From Lingula anatina (lineage: Eukaryota; Brachiopoda; Lingulata; Lingulida; Lingulidae): a DNA stretch of 64,000 bases. Positions 24,701-35,782 of the stretch are shown in pieces. The stretch covers positions 255,147 through 319,146 of the forward strand of contig NW_019775563.1 in the NCBI RefSeq assembly GCF_001039355.2, written 5' to 3'. A model generated the notes under the pieces. That model was not told the origin of the DNA. It saw only the letters and a program-made list of their open reading frames with translations, and did no database searches. The position numbers and the translations under genes are program-made. How positions within the stretch are numbered: position 1 is the stretch's first letter; the number at the start of each line of letters is the position of its first letter.

Positions 24701-27700
24701 AAAGACTTACATATATGGCAAAATCCTATACCTGCTGTGATATGTTTAATAATATTTACACTGTATTTAATACTGGCCCAGAAATGTATGTTTAAAGTTT
24801 AACATGAACTGCAACAGACACACTATATTCGGTAGAATAAGTACTTGTAACTCTGGCCTAGTAATGCATTTTATTAAACGTTAAACCTGCACTGCAGCCA
24901 ATGTGGTATTTTAACCAAAAAGTGTAAAGACGGCCTGTGTATGAGCAAGTTAAAAGCTGAACTGTAACCAGCATACTATTATAGCCACTATAAGTAAGCT
25001 ATATGCCTCAGTGGCTTGGCACTACTAACATACAGTGGCAACCACATGCAGGTGGGAGACCTATAGACAATTACAAAACCAGGATCTGTTACAAATGCTG
25101 TAACTTCCTTAATTAACCAGCATAGTCAATTTATGAGTAATTGCATCAGGCATATTTTGTCAAATTGCACTGTTATTCAATAGAATGAGTTAATATTTTC
25201 AGAGTGATGTGTGTTTGCCTGTGTGAACAATTTTGCACATACCAGACTAGTACAGATTTCATTATTAGTCACAACAGTGGCAGATCTAGGGGTGGGCACA
25301 TAACATAACTTTCCTGTCTTGCACTCTGCACATTATGATAAAAACTTTATCTACAGTTTTATATTTGCCTCACTTTGCTAAGCAAACTTTTCTTCCACAC
25401 CCAACACTCACAGCTAAATTCTTGAATAACCCCTCCCCCCCTCCTGTTGCTGAATGATAATTTTTGCAGAACATTTAAAATTCACTCTTATTTATCACAA
25501 GTACCATCACGAAGAAACAACACATTTCATGAATAAGCAATACCAGGTGTATATTTTTTGCCCCAATGATTGTGTTCACACGTGATTTGAGCAGAAATAA
25601 TCCATTGTCCTGAGCTGCAGTTGTAATAGATTTTCCATTGTCATTGCAGCATTATGATGCTATAATGAGGTACGTGAACCAGGGACCTCTCATGTTAGAC
25701 GTGCACATGCATAAACCTACCAGTAATACACGCCATTTCATGGATGCTCTCACTGCATTCTGGCCTGGGTTGCAGGTAAGTTAACTGAACATTGTGCTGT
25801 ATGGGCTTTAGTAGATCAATGAATTAGAAAATAGGTCATTTTAAAAAATGTGACTTCAAGTCTAAAAACATTCCAAAGACACAGCAACTTGCAAAATGTA
25901 GCCTTGTTTTTCACTTAAAATCTGTTCTTAAGGTATAAAAATTGAAAACAAGGCTTCTGTGAGAGTTATTTCAGGCAAGGTCAAGGTTATGTATTACATA
26001 TCAGAGAGGTTTGTTTTTGTTGATTAGTTCACAGTGCTATTTTTGTGTGTTTTAGGTACTTAAAGGAGACATCAAACCAGCAATAGAAATCCATGAGCTT
26101 CTGTATCAGATAACACAGAGACATAACTTCCTACCAGAGGTAAGCAGTGATTGAAAGGCTTCCTCTGGTCATGGCTGACTGTGGATAGTATACTTTATTA
26201 TTAATTATTATTGTTTAATTGAGTCATAATGGAGTTACATGTACATTAGAGAGAGAGAGAGTAACAAATACTTCTACATAAACAAAAACTATAATAGTGA
26301 TTCCTTGCACGTCCATCAAAGTTGTATGTTATGTTACTGAAATACCTTATAAATATATGATAGTATTTGAATCTTATTTAATGGTATCCCTTACTCATTT
26401 GAAAAAGTCCCAAGAAAAGTCAGATTTTTGTCTCTATGTATCCTGCAGAGCTACATATTTTTCCCAATTTCTTTGAAATGACAAAATTCCCCAGTTAAAA
26501 GCACCTGATACTAATATTTCATTCTGAAAAGTAAAAATAATTTTAAAAAATCATGGCAGTCTAAATGAGTCAAGAAGAATTAATTTATTAAAAAGAGGTA
26601 CAAAACGTCCAATTCAAGTTGAGGGAAGTGTCAAGCAATGGATCAAGATTAGAAGCAATTCATTTATTGCTTTTTTTTTTCCAAGGAAAAATAAGTTTTG
26701 TGAGAAAATCTCAGACAGGATACCTGTAATCTTTGGATATATCTAGAACTATAGAGAAAACCCTTTATATACATTAGGCATTTGAGGATCATTTGCTTTC
26801 ATGACCAAAAAAAATTATGTAAAAATTTGTGTTGATGATGTCTCAGCTGGCCGTCTAATGTTAACCTCACAAGTATTTATCTATACGTATTTCAGGCTTT
26901 CACTACAGACTTTCGTGTGCACTGGGGCCAACATCCTCTTCGACCAGAGTTTGTGGAATCAACTTACTTTCTTCATAAGGTAAAATAAATGCCACAAGAT
27001 TTCAGTATAAGATAAAATAACTGATATGAGCTTTCCTTGAAAGGTTAAATAAACAATGTTCACTTTCGTAATAAGGTGAAATAATTGACAAGAGTTACTG
27101 TTTTCAGGCGTACAAAGCTGTGCATTTAATATTACAGTCTAAAAAATAGAAATTAGAAACATTAGAAATTGACACACTTGAGACAGTTTTCATGACACCA
27201 TTTCAGGCAACAAATGACCCATACTACCTGGAAGTCGGGAAGACTGTGTTGAATAACTTGGAGAAGTACGCCAGGGTGCCATGTGGCTTTGCTGCCATTA
27301 GAGATGTCACATCAGGAGTCCATGAAGACCAGTAAGTTTCATCACTCTTATGACAATGTTCAGTCAGGTTGTCCACTGTAGTAAATTATGAAGTAATTGT
27401 GGCTTTGCGGGCTATCAGAGATGCCTTTCCTGTCTGGGGTCCATGAAGACCAGTAAGTTTAGAGTGTCTGTCACAGTAATGGACAGTGTTCAGTCAGGTT
27501 GACCAATGTCCACTGGGTGTAATGGATTGATTGTGGTTCTAAATCTGCTGCTGTCAGAGACATCGTCTGAGCCCCATGAAGTCCACTAAGGGAACATTGC
27601 TGGACACTGTGCAGTAAGAATGTATACTGTCCATTACAAAATGATGTACTGTAATTGTATGAGGAATTGACCTTTACCTTCAAATTAAAAAAATGAGTGT

Positions 27701-28219
27701 CATATATGTTTTTAATATAATGGTCTCTACATAAGATGGTGAGACAGATTTATTATTGTCAACAGCCAAGAGTCAAGATAATTTGCATACAAGCACAGAA
27801 ACGCCATTCACGTGATAGTGTTCTGTAGGTGGTGGATCGTGGGATTGAGTATGACTCTCGCTTTCTGGTACGTTTATCCAAGTCGAGAAATAACTGTTTT
27901 ATCTGTCTATTAAAGTTGTCTCTTTTTGCAAATACTTACATGTAAACTTGATGTTAACATTTGGTGTTTCCTTTCCAGACTGGACTCCTATGTGCTAAGT
28001 GAGACATTTAAATATTTATACCTATTATTTGCTGAGAAGGAAGATCTTGTGTTGGATGTGGATGAGTATGTGTTTACTACAGAGGCCCATCTCTTACCAC
28101 TAAGTCTGGCTGTGGGGAACTATAGCTGGACTAAACCTGTGGCTGGGAAAATACCTTTGGCAACCACTGTAAGTGGATACAGAGATGTCTGGTTAATTGT
28201 GTGTGTGTGTGTGTGTGTA

Positions 28220-28300
<81 letters not shown>

Positions 28301-31300
28301 ATGGCTTCACTCCAAAAACCGGTAAATTGAGACCATGGCAGTAAAGTGAAGCTGAAAAATTGTAGATTATTTGGAACCAGCTCTTACTTTATCTGAATGA
28401 ACTGCTGGTCTAAAGTTAGTTCATTTTTGGAACTGGTCCCAGATCACTATTCCATGTCTTTTTACTTAGTTCTATAGATTTTCATTGGGGTAACTTTTTT
28501 TCTTTCAATGATTTATTTTTAAAATGTTTATTTTATTTTAACAATAAATTGTTTTCACTTCAGGATGCTAGAGCTCCAGATTTTGAAGATGAACGTTTTG
28601 AGCGCTCATGTCCAAATCCAACAAGTAATCGTGGTTCTTTTGCACACGACCTCCGCAAATCACTAAGGGATGTCGTAAACAGTGCCTGTCCCAAGCCCAA
28701 AGAAAGGTATGAAAATATATATGAAATTATTGCTGATTTACTTAAATTCAGGTTTGGTGGTTGTTACAAAATGAAAATACTAGTAGCATGGAAAAAGTGA
28801 TTTAAGGAAAGGTATTAACCTAAGTAAAAAGAGTTTTTTGATTTTGTGGAATATAATGTAACAAGCCATGGAGTATGTCCGATTAAGTATTTGAAGTAAT
28901 GTTGTCATTGATAAGTTAATTGCACTATGTGAAGTCACATAAAAGATTACAATTCTTAATTGCAACTGGCGATATCAATTTGGTTGTTGAACAGATGTAT
29001 TAGAAGGAAGATAAGAAATACTGTAGCAATTCAATTTTGAAAAAATTATCAGTTAATAATATATTTCACTTTTTCTCTCTTGAAAACAGGAGAGTTCCAC
29101 GATTGCGGGCAGCAGACTTCATAGCAGGCAACGCTGACCAGCTGGACCTTCTGAAGAGCATGGGAATACGCCTGGCCACCATGTCAGATGGCAGAGTACA
29201 ACTGCTACATACTGCCTCTGAGGTACCAGGATTTTTTAATTATAATAATTATGGTTTTAGTTATATCAAGTTTCATACTGTGTCTTTTAAAAGTACTTTG
29301 ATTTTTGTCTTTATCATTATGCACTTTTTACCCTTAATAAATGGAAAACCATGCAACTTATTATCCTCAAACTTATTGGTTGATAAGTAGATTTCATTTG
29401 ATAGGCAACTGAGTAATTTATTGAAGATATTAGTCTCGTTAATCTCTCTGAAGTATTTTACAGAAATTCTAATTTAGATTTTCTTCATTCTCAGGCTGCG
29501 TCATCAGAGGAAGCAGAGGAAGGAATGCTGTTTATGCAGGAGATGATAGAACTTTCAAAAGCTCAGCAGACAGACAGTAAGTCATGATTGTTTTCATGAT
29601 AATATCGTGTAACAGTTGTGTTGTATTGCAGTGATATTTTACTGTACAGTTTGACTTATGGACACTGAAGAGACCCTTGTATTTGTTTTCTATTTCAGTC
29701 CAACAGGAGCCCCGTGTTGTACAGCTGATGTCCCCACCATACAATGGCAAAGTGGTATTGTCAGCGGGGCCAGCACAGTTTGGAAAGAAACTTACCAATT
29801 TACCTGGGGTAGGTGTGTGTGTGTGTGTGTGTGGGTGGGGGGGGGGAGCTTGTAAGAGTTAGGTTTTAGGGTACAGGGATGTAAAATTTTCTCCTAAGAA
29901 GATTTTCTCCCATTTCCTGTAAAAGAGGCTTTACAAAGCTTCTAGATTTAAAAAAAGTACTCTCTCTTGTAAAAATATCAAACAAACCTTCACGCATCTG
30001 TTAATGTTGACATCAAACTTCAAAATAGATTTCTAGCTACACCCTCAAATTGCTGTGAAATACCATGCTGTGAAATACCATGATTTGGCAAAGCTTCTAT
30101 TCATCTTTTGTTTTAGCTCCGTGCCCAGGTAGCAGTGGCAGACCCCTTTAAAGCATGTACATTACCTACAAACGCAGCCCAGTTGAAGGGAAAGATTGTG
30201 ATAATGGAAAGAGGAGACTGTATGTTTATAGACAAGGCCAGGCTGCTGCAGGCTGTGGGGGCCTCTGGGGGAATAGTCATAGGTATGGGCATGGCTCAGT
30301 AAACTGGAGGAGTAAAATTTTAAATGTTATTTCTCCCATGTAAATTGAAACGTAATTAACTAGTATCATTTTTCCCATGTAAATAGCAACTAAATTAATT
30401 AATATGAACTCTCTTATGTGAATTGAAATAAAATTAAACAAAAAATTTAATTTCAATTTTTAATTCTCCTATACATTTGTTTTTAACAGATGATGAACAT
30501 GTCTGGTGATAAAATTGATTTAGAAAATTAAGGTTAAAAAAAAGCATACAAGAACTGACTAAAGAACATTAAATATTCCTCATTTTTGTCATCCTTTAGA
30601 TCATAACCCCGGTTCCACAGCCAAGTCCGCTCCGTTGTTTGCCATGTCAGGGGATGGGAAGCAGGATGTGAACATTCCCATGGTGTTCTTGTTCCAGAAG
30701 GAAGGACAAGATCTGCTCTCTGCCCTGGCTGAACACCAAGATCTGGATGTCATCATAGGCCACAAGGCTAAGGACATGAGTGAGTATATANTCTATGATA
30801 CGATGGTGAGACAAATTTATTATTGTCAACAGCCAAGAGTCAAGATAATTTGCATAAAAGCACAGAAACGCCATTCACATGATAGTGTTCTGTAGGTGGT
30901 GGATCATGGCATTGAGTATTACTCTCACTTTCTGGTACATTTATCCAAGTCGAGAATAACTCTGTTTTATCAGTCTATTAAAGTTGTCTCCTTTTTACTC
31001 ACACTTGATGTTGACGTTTTGTTTTTCCTTTCCAGACTGGACTCCTATGTGTTAAGCGAGACATTTAAATATTTATACCTATTATTTGCTGAGAAGGAAG
31101 ATCTTGTGTTGGATGTGGATGAGTATGTGTTTACCACAGAGGCCCATCTTCTACCACTAAGTCTGGCTGTGGGGAACTATAGCTGGACTAAACCTGTGGC
31201 TGGGAAAATACCTTTGGCAACCACTGTAAGTGGATACAGAGATGTCTGGTTAATTGTGTGTGTGTGTGTGTGTGTGTGTAGGTGTGTGTGTAGGTGTGTG

Positions 31301-34300
31301 TGTAGGTGTGTGGGCGCATGTCTGTGTGTGTGTGTGTATGAGAAAGAGAGGGGAGAGGAGATTGACCACGACCTTACTCCATAAACCAGTAAATTGAAAC
31401 CATGCCAGTAAAAGCAAGCAACTGAGAAATTGTAGAATATTTGGAACCAATTCTTACTTTATCTGAATGAACTGATGGTCTTATGTTAACTCATTTTTTG
31501 AACTGGCCCAAGATCACTTTTCCATGTCTTCTTACTTAGTTCTGTAGATTTTCTTTTAATGATTTATTTTTAAAATTTTTATTTGATTTTCGTTTTCACT
31601 TCAGGATGCTAGAGCTCCAGATTTTGAAGATGAACGTTTTGAGCGCTCATGTCCAAATCCAACAAGTAATCGTGGTTCTTTTGCACACGACCTCCGCAAA
31701 TCACTAAGAGATGTCGTGAACAGTGCCTGCCCTAAGCCCAAAGAAAGGTAATGAAAGTATATATCAAACTATTGCCAATATACTTAAATTCAGATGTGGT
31801 CGTTGTTACAAAATGAAAATAGCATGGAAAAGGTGACTAAAGGTAGTATATTAATTAAAGTGATTAAAAGAATTTTTTTTTTTTTTTTTGATGTTGTGAA
31901 ATATAATATTACAAGCCATAGGGTATGTCCAATTAAATATTTGAAGTAATGTTGTCATTGATAAATTATTTTCACTAAGTGAAGTCACATAAAAGATTTC
32001 AATTCTTAATTTCAACTGGCGATATCAATTTGGTTGTTGAACAGATGTATTAGAAGGAAGATGAATGAAGATTAGAAATACTGTTATTATACAGTAGCAA
32101 TTCAGTTTTGAAAAAATGATCAATGAATAATATATTTCACTTTGTCTCTCTTGAAAACAGGAGAGTTCCACGATTGCGGGCAGCAGACTTCATAGCAGGC
32201 AATGCTGACCAGCTGGACCTTCTGAAGAGCATGGGAATACGCCTGGCCACCATGTCAGACGGCAGAGTACAACTGCTACATACCGCCTCTGAGGTACCAG
32301 GATTTTTTTAATTATAAAAATGATGGTGATTATTATATCAAGTTGCATACTGTATCTTGGGTACTGTGATTTTATATGGACAGACACACTCTGTCTTTAT
32401 CATTATGCACTTTTTACCCTTAATAAGTGGAAAACCATGCGACTTGTTATCCTCACACTTCTTGGTTGATAAGTAGATTTCATTTGTTGGGCAACTGAGT
32501 AATTTAATTAAGATGTTTGTTATGTAAATCTCACCAAAATATTTACAGAAATTTCAATTGAATTTTTTATTTCTTTTTCAGGCTGCATCATCAGAGGAAG
32601 CCGAGGAAGGAATGTTGTTCATGCAGGAGATGATAGAACTTTCAAAAGCTCAGCAGACAGACAGTAAGTTGTGATTGTTTTCATGATAATATCGTGTAAC
32701 AGTTGTGTTGTATTGCAGTGATATTGTACTGTACAGTTTGACTTATGGACATTGAAGAGACCCATGTATTTGTTTTCTATTTCAGTCCAGCAGGAGCCCC
32801 GTGTTGTACAGCTGATGTCTCCACCATACAATGGCAAAGTGGTATTGTCAGCAGGGCCAGCACAGTTTGGAAAGAAACTTACTAATTTACCTGGGGTAAG
32901 TGTGTGGGTGTGTGGGTGGGTGTGTGTGTGTGTGGGTGTGTGTGTGGGTGGGTGTGTGGGTGGGTGGGTGTGTGTGTGTAAGAGTTAGGTTTTTGGGAAC
33001 AAGAATGTTAAATTTTCTCCTAAGAGTATTTTCTCCCATTTCCTATAAAAGAGGCTTTACAAAGCTTCTAGATTAAAATAAAATGTACTCTCTTTTGTAA
33101 TAGTATCAGACCTGCACTAATCTGGTAATCTTTAAAATAGATATCTAGCTACACCCTCAAGTTGTTGTGAAATACCACGCTGTGAAATACCATGATTTGA
33201 CAAAGCTTCTGTTCATCTTTTGTTTTAGCTCCGTGCCCAGGTAGCAGTGGCAGACCCCTTTAAAGCATGTACATCACCTACCAACGCAGCCCAGTTGAAG
33301 GGGAAGATTGTGATAATGGAAAGAGGAGACTGTATGTTTATAGACAAGGCCAGGCTGCTGCAGGCTGTGGGGGCCTCTGGGGGAATAGTCATAGGTATGG
33401 GCATGGCTCAGTAAACTGGAGGAGTAAAATTTTAAATGTTATTTCTCCCATGTAAATTGAAACGTAATTAACTAGTATCATTTTTCCTATGTAAATAGCA
33501 ACTAAATTAATTAATATTAACTCTCTTATGTGAATTGAAATAAAATTAAACAAAAAATTTAATTTCAATTTTCAATTCTCCTATACATTTGTTTTTAACA
33601 GATGATGAACATGTCTGGTGATAAAATTGATTTGGAAAATTAAGGTTAAAAAAAAGCATACAAGAACTGACTAAAGAACATTAAATATTCCTCATTTTTG
33701 TCATCCTTTAGATCATAACCCAGGTTCCACAGCCAAGTCCGCTCCGTTGTTTGCCATGTCAGGGGATGGGAAGCAGGATGTGAACATTCCCATGGTGTTT
33801 TTGTTCCAGAAGGAAGGACAAGATCTGCTCTCTGCCCTGGCTGAACACCAAGATCTGGATGTCATCATAGGCCACAAGGCTAAGGACATGAGTGAGTATA
33901 GAAGACATAGAGAATTTGAAAGGTGTACAATGTGTATTAGACCTGTACCAAAAAGAAAATTTTGATATTTCAGCAATTTCTCCTCGTGACCGAGATAAAC
34001 TTTAAAATTTAAAACTGTTTAAAAAACTTCGATCTGTACATCCATTATCCAGCTCTTTGATTTCTGTCTGTTACCATCCCAAGTGAAATTCACCAGTCTC
34101 TATCTCCATAAGCTGAGAGGCTCAAAGATGAGAAACTTGGAACTTTAAAATTTAATAGATTTTAAATTTTGTCAAAAGTCTAATGTTCGTTGTGTATCTG
34201 ACATGGAATGAAAAAAAAATTGTGTCAGTGGACAGTGTTAACACTAGTACTGGCTCCACACCAAATATCAGTAAAATTGAAGCCAGACCAATAGAATTTT

Positions 34301-35782
34301 GAAAATTTGTCCAATTAATTAATGGCCATGGTTTCTGCTTTGTGCCAGTCGATTCTTACACCCCAGTGGCCTGAAGGGGCAGTAGTTTTTTTTTTAGGAT
34401 TTCAACACAGATATAAAGGATAACCAGAATCCAATATATTCCTTGAACCTCTAAATTTAAAAGTGCATTACTGAAAATCTGTCTATGATCACAACTAATA
34501 ATTATCATAGGTAGCAAAAGACTGTATATTATAATTAACTTTGCTTATTTTGCTGTTAAATTTCCCTGACTTTACTCAGCAGTTTACTCGCCATATGCAT
34601 TTTTGTTTTTCATGTCTCAAATTTTTTTTAGGTAAAGTCAACACTTTCAAGTACAAAGATACATTTTATGAAGAAGTGAATAAACCACTTAGCCCTGGAG
34701 AAATATATTTCATGAAGCTAAAAACGGAAAATGTTGCCATCCAGATTGAATACGTAGAAACTCCACAAGATAAGTCCCAGACTGAGCCTTTCATGGAAAT
34801 TATGGATGATCCAAATAATGTTCGCACGCTATCTTTCCGTTTTGATGGCCTGGCTTTGGAGGAAAAATTAGCCAAGGAGGACCTAGGGACAGCATATATA
34901 GCATTTTTTGAAAATTTGAAGTCGCACACAAATTTTGCTCAGTTGAAAAAGCAGGCAAATTACAGACAAGCATTAACAAAGCTTTTAGAATGCGTTTTTG
35001 TATCGGGAGAAAAACAGTTGGATGAAGCAACAGAGAAGGATATAGGAGATCTCGCCCAGGAAATCCAAGTGCTTTCAGACCCACAAAAAATTGACCCTTC
35101 AGTCAGTGGTAAAGAACATTATGCTGGAGTTCAAGATTTTGAGGAAAACAAAAACAGTCCAGCAGACAATGCCCACATGGGTATACCAGCTGGTTTTAGG
35201 AAGGTGGAAGAAGGGGTTTATGTTAATGATGCCGGAACAATATTCATAAAAATAGACTCCTCCGATGAAGGCAAAGCAAAACTCCCACCTCTTCACTCTT
35301 CTCAGGATGATGTTAGCAAAGTGACCTTAAACATCAACACAGAGAATGACTTTAATAAAGTGCTTCAGAAACTTGTGCCAAATGACCAGTTGCTGGATGG
35401 GATAGATGAATGGAGGAGGAATGCCGATAAGGAAATGGAGGCAATATCTGAACAGTCAGAAGAGGGCAGCACTGAGCCCAGCCTTCAAGATGAGCCACAT
35501 CCCAGTGCAATGGAGGAAGATCAGTATGCTATAAAAACTGAAAATTCTGACAGGACTAAAGAAAAAGATGAAGACATAAATGATGAAACCCATATCTCTA
35601 GTTCAGACAATAGAAATATAGACAAGAGAAAGATAATACAGTCAAGGACTTATATTCCAAAAGTGGAAACAATTAGTGATCCTGAAGAAGGTGAGGAATA
35701 TGAAAGAATGCAGTTAAATAGTGAGCTGTTAGAGAGCACAGAAACAGAAGATGAAAAACAAAAGAACAAAGATGAACTATGA
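15567..35782 (+). CDS. EDEM3: EDEM3, ER degradation-enhancing alpha-mannosidase-like protein 3 (complete when one of each duplicated exon set is used)
   Basis: Exons 1-11: 15567-15673, 16761-16806, 21536-21636, 22278-22317, 22732-22844, 23433-23586, 23782-23916, 24182-24287, 24471-24568, 25650-25775, 26056-26139. Then 12: 26896-26979; 13: 27207-27331; 14-20 (either set below); 21: 34632-35782. The product is about 1157 residues. Residues 1-25 form a signal peptide. GH47 spans about 40-500 with E129 (FETNIRVLG), D276 ([10 protein letters not shown]), E391 ([10 protein letters not shown]) and T474 ([10 protein letters not shown]), the residues expected for catalysis and Ca2+ binding in the family. 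A PA domain lies at about 620-770, then a long acidic tail ending KDEL. Known role of the family: trimming mannose from misfolded glycoproteins in the ER lumen to commit them to degradation. Human EDEM3 is 932 residues, so the tail is longer here. Introns 1 and 2 carry transposon insertions. Confidence 0.93.
16117..16687. mobile_element. 571-bp foldback MITE in EDEM3 intron 1
   Basis: Almost the whole element is an inverted repeat. It starts GGTACTTTTGTAGTATAC and ends with the complement GTATACTACAAAAGTACC, with arms of about 255 bp around a short AT-rich centre. It is flanked by an 8-bp target duplication AATATTTC (16109-16116 and 16688-16695). The first copy of the locus has one uninterrupted AATATTTC (about 5595-5602), giving an empty site. 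An 8-bp duplication is typical of hAT-like elements; the superfamily is inferred. It has no coding capacity. Confidence 0.9.
16914..21298. mobile_element. 4.4-kb foldback-type transposable element in EDEM3 intron 2
   Basis: The ends are inverted: TAGGCCAGTAAAC at the left and the complement at the right (ACTGGCCTA at 21290-21298). AATT flanks both sides (16910-16913, 21299-21302), a likely 4-bp target duplication. The first copy has the empty site (CTGAATTGTTTAG near 5816-5828). The arms, roughly 16914-17870 and 20330-21298, are long inverted repeats made of several diverged units of about 160 bp. The units contain AAGGTCATGACCTT and TTGCAAAAGATTGG-type words in opposite orientation on the two sides. 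The centre (about 17880-20330) has no long reading frame and no recognisable transposase, so the element is non-autonomous. Confidence 0.88.
17936..18026. repeat. GC-rich hairpin, 38-bp arms, 15-nt loop
   Basis: Left arm 17936-17973 and right arm 17989-18026 are complementary over 38 bp with one mismatch. The arms include GCGTAATTACTGGCAGCGCG and GAGCCAGTTAC. The loop is TATAAGTTACTATAA. It sits at the inner edge of the left arm of the 4.4-kb element and is far more GC-rich than its surroundings, so it may be a separate nested insertion. Confidence 0.92.
21688..21738. repeat. (TTTA)n microsatellite in EDEM3 intron 3, second copy
   Basis: Same repeat as at 6208-6261 in the first copy, a few units shorter. 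Confidence 0.85.
26896..27331 (+). CDS. EDEM3: EDEM3 exons 12 and 13, present once
   Basis: Exon 12 (26896-26979) encodes the segment with [10 protein letters not shown], which contains the third GH47 acidic residue. Exon 13 (27207-27331) encodes [19 protein letters not shown] followed by [12 protein letters not shown] and HEDQ. These are the only EDEM3 exons besides the last that are not repeated in the window. They lie between the two overlapping regions, which fits a central contig covering about 10840-30790. Exon 13 ends in phase 2 and joins either exon 14 correctly (GAC CA|A CTG). Confidence 0.92.
27399..27625 (+). pseudogene. Two decayed tandem copies of the 3' end of exon 13
   Basis: Exon 13 from TGTGGCTTTGCTGCC through CATGAAGACCAGTAAGTTT, plus the following intronic CAGTGTTCAGTCAGGTTG-type words, recurs at 27399-27520 (TGTGGCTTTGCGGGC, then CATGAAGACCAGTAAGTTT) and more diverged at 27531-27625 (TTGTGGTTCTAAATCTGC, then CCATGAAGTCCACTAAGG). 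Spacing is about 117-132 bp. The second copy keeps the donor GTAAGT but has changed coding sequence and no evident acceptor, so it is a dead exon fragment. Confidence 0.75.
27979..30779 (+). CDS. EDEM3: EDEM3 exons 14-20, first set
   Basis: Exons 27979-28168, 28564-28706, 29090-29222, 29495-29576, 29699-29808, 30117-30282 and 30600-30779. They encode the end of the GH47 domain ([14 protein letters not shown], then TTEAHLLPL with the Ca2+-binding Thr), a linker, the [16 protein letters not shown] segment and the PA domain (exons 18-20, with [18 protein letters not shown] and [11 protein letters not shown]). The frame is open throughout. The set is followed by intron 20 sequence of only about ten bases and then a single N (30791). 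Microsatellites follow the donors of exons 14 and 18. Confidence 0.92.
28199..28298. repeat. (TG)n(AG)n compound microsatellite, intron 14 first set
   Basis: TG run 28199-28242 followed by AG run to 28298, starting about 30 bases after the exon 14 donor. The second set has a different, interrupted TG repeat at 31256-31340. Confidence 0.95.
29811..29848. repeat. TG/G-rich repeat directly after the exon 18 donor, first set
   Basis: The donor GTAGGT runs straight into TGTGTGTG and a poly-G stretch. The second set (32898-32979) has a longer TGTGGG/TGGGTG repeat after GTAAGT. Confidence 0.9.
30791..30791. other. Single N marking a second probable contig join
   Basis: Lone N about 11 bases into intron 20. 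The sequence to its right matches intron 13 (from about 27724), so the locus restarts here and exons 14-20 are repeated. Confidence 0.82.
31036..33891 (+). CDS. EDEM3: EDEM3 exons 14-20, second set
   Basis: Exons 31036-31225, 31605-31747, 32161-32293, 32582-32663, 32786-32895, 33229-33394 and 33712-33891. Each has exactly the length of its partner in the first set. I count about two dozen substitutions between the sets over about 1 kb of coding sequence. All are synonymous except one in exon 19 (Leu TTA versus Ser TCA in the PA domain). Introns differ by indels and by microsatellite structure. This set continues through intron 20 into exon 21. Joining first-set exon 20 (phase 1) to this exon 14 (needs phase 2) would shift the frame, so the two sets cannot be spliced in series. 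Confidence 0.92.
31256..31341. repeat. Interrupted TG microsatellite, intron 14 second set
   Basis: TGTGTG with repeated TAGGTG interruptions, then TGTGTATGAGAAAGAGAGG. It is homologous in position to 28199-28298 but differs in structure. Confidence 0.9.
32898..32979. repeat. TG/GGTG repeat after the exon 18 donor, second set
   Basis: TGTGTGGG and TGGGTGTG units start three bases after the donor GT of exon 18. Confidence 0.9.
34632..35782 (+). CDS. EDEM3: EDEM3 exon 21 (last coding exon) with KDEL signal
   Basis: Acceptor TTTTTTTAG precedes 34632. The exon completes the PA-linked region ([20 protein letters not shown], then [18 protein letters not shown]) and a long acidic, Glu/Asp/Lys/Ser-rich tail that looks disordered. 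It ends KNKDEL, then TGA at 35780-35782. KDEL is the canonical ER retrieval signal, so the protein is retained in the ER lumen. From the start of exon 19 the open frame runs 498 residues, and exon 21 contributes about 383. The tail is longer than in human EDEM3 as I recall it. The sequence between 33897 and 34631 is intron 20 and looks unremarkable. Confidence 0.93.

Noticed and set aside
27829-27868. Possible extra exon between exons 13 and 14 (acceptor TTCTGTAG, donor-like GTACGT), also in the second set near 30895.
   Set aside because: It would break the EDEM3 frame, the donor is weak and changed in the second set (GTACAT), and exon 13 joins exon 14 in phase without it.
27926-28330. Open frame running through exon 14 into a Cys-Val and Arg-Glu repeat protein.
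   Set aside because: The tail is translation of the intronic TG/AG microsatellite. The real exon ends at 28168.
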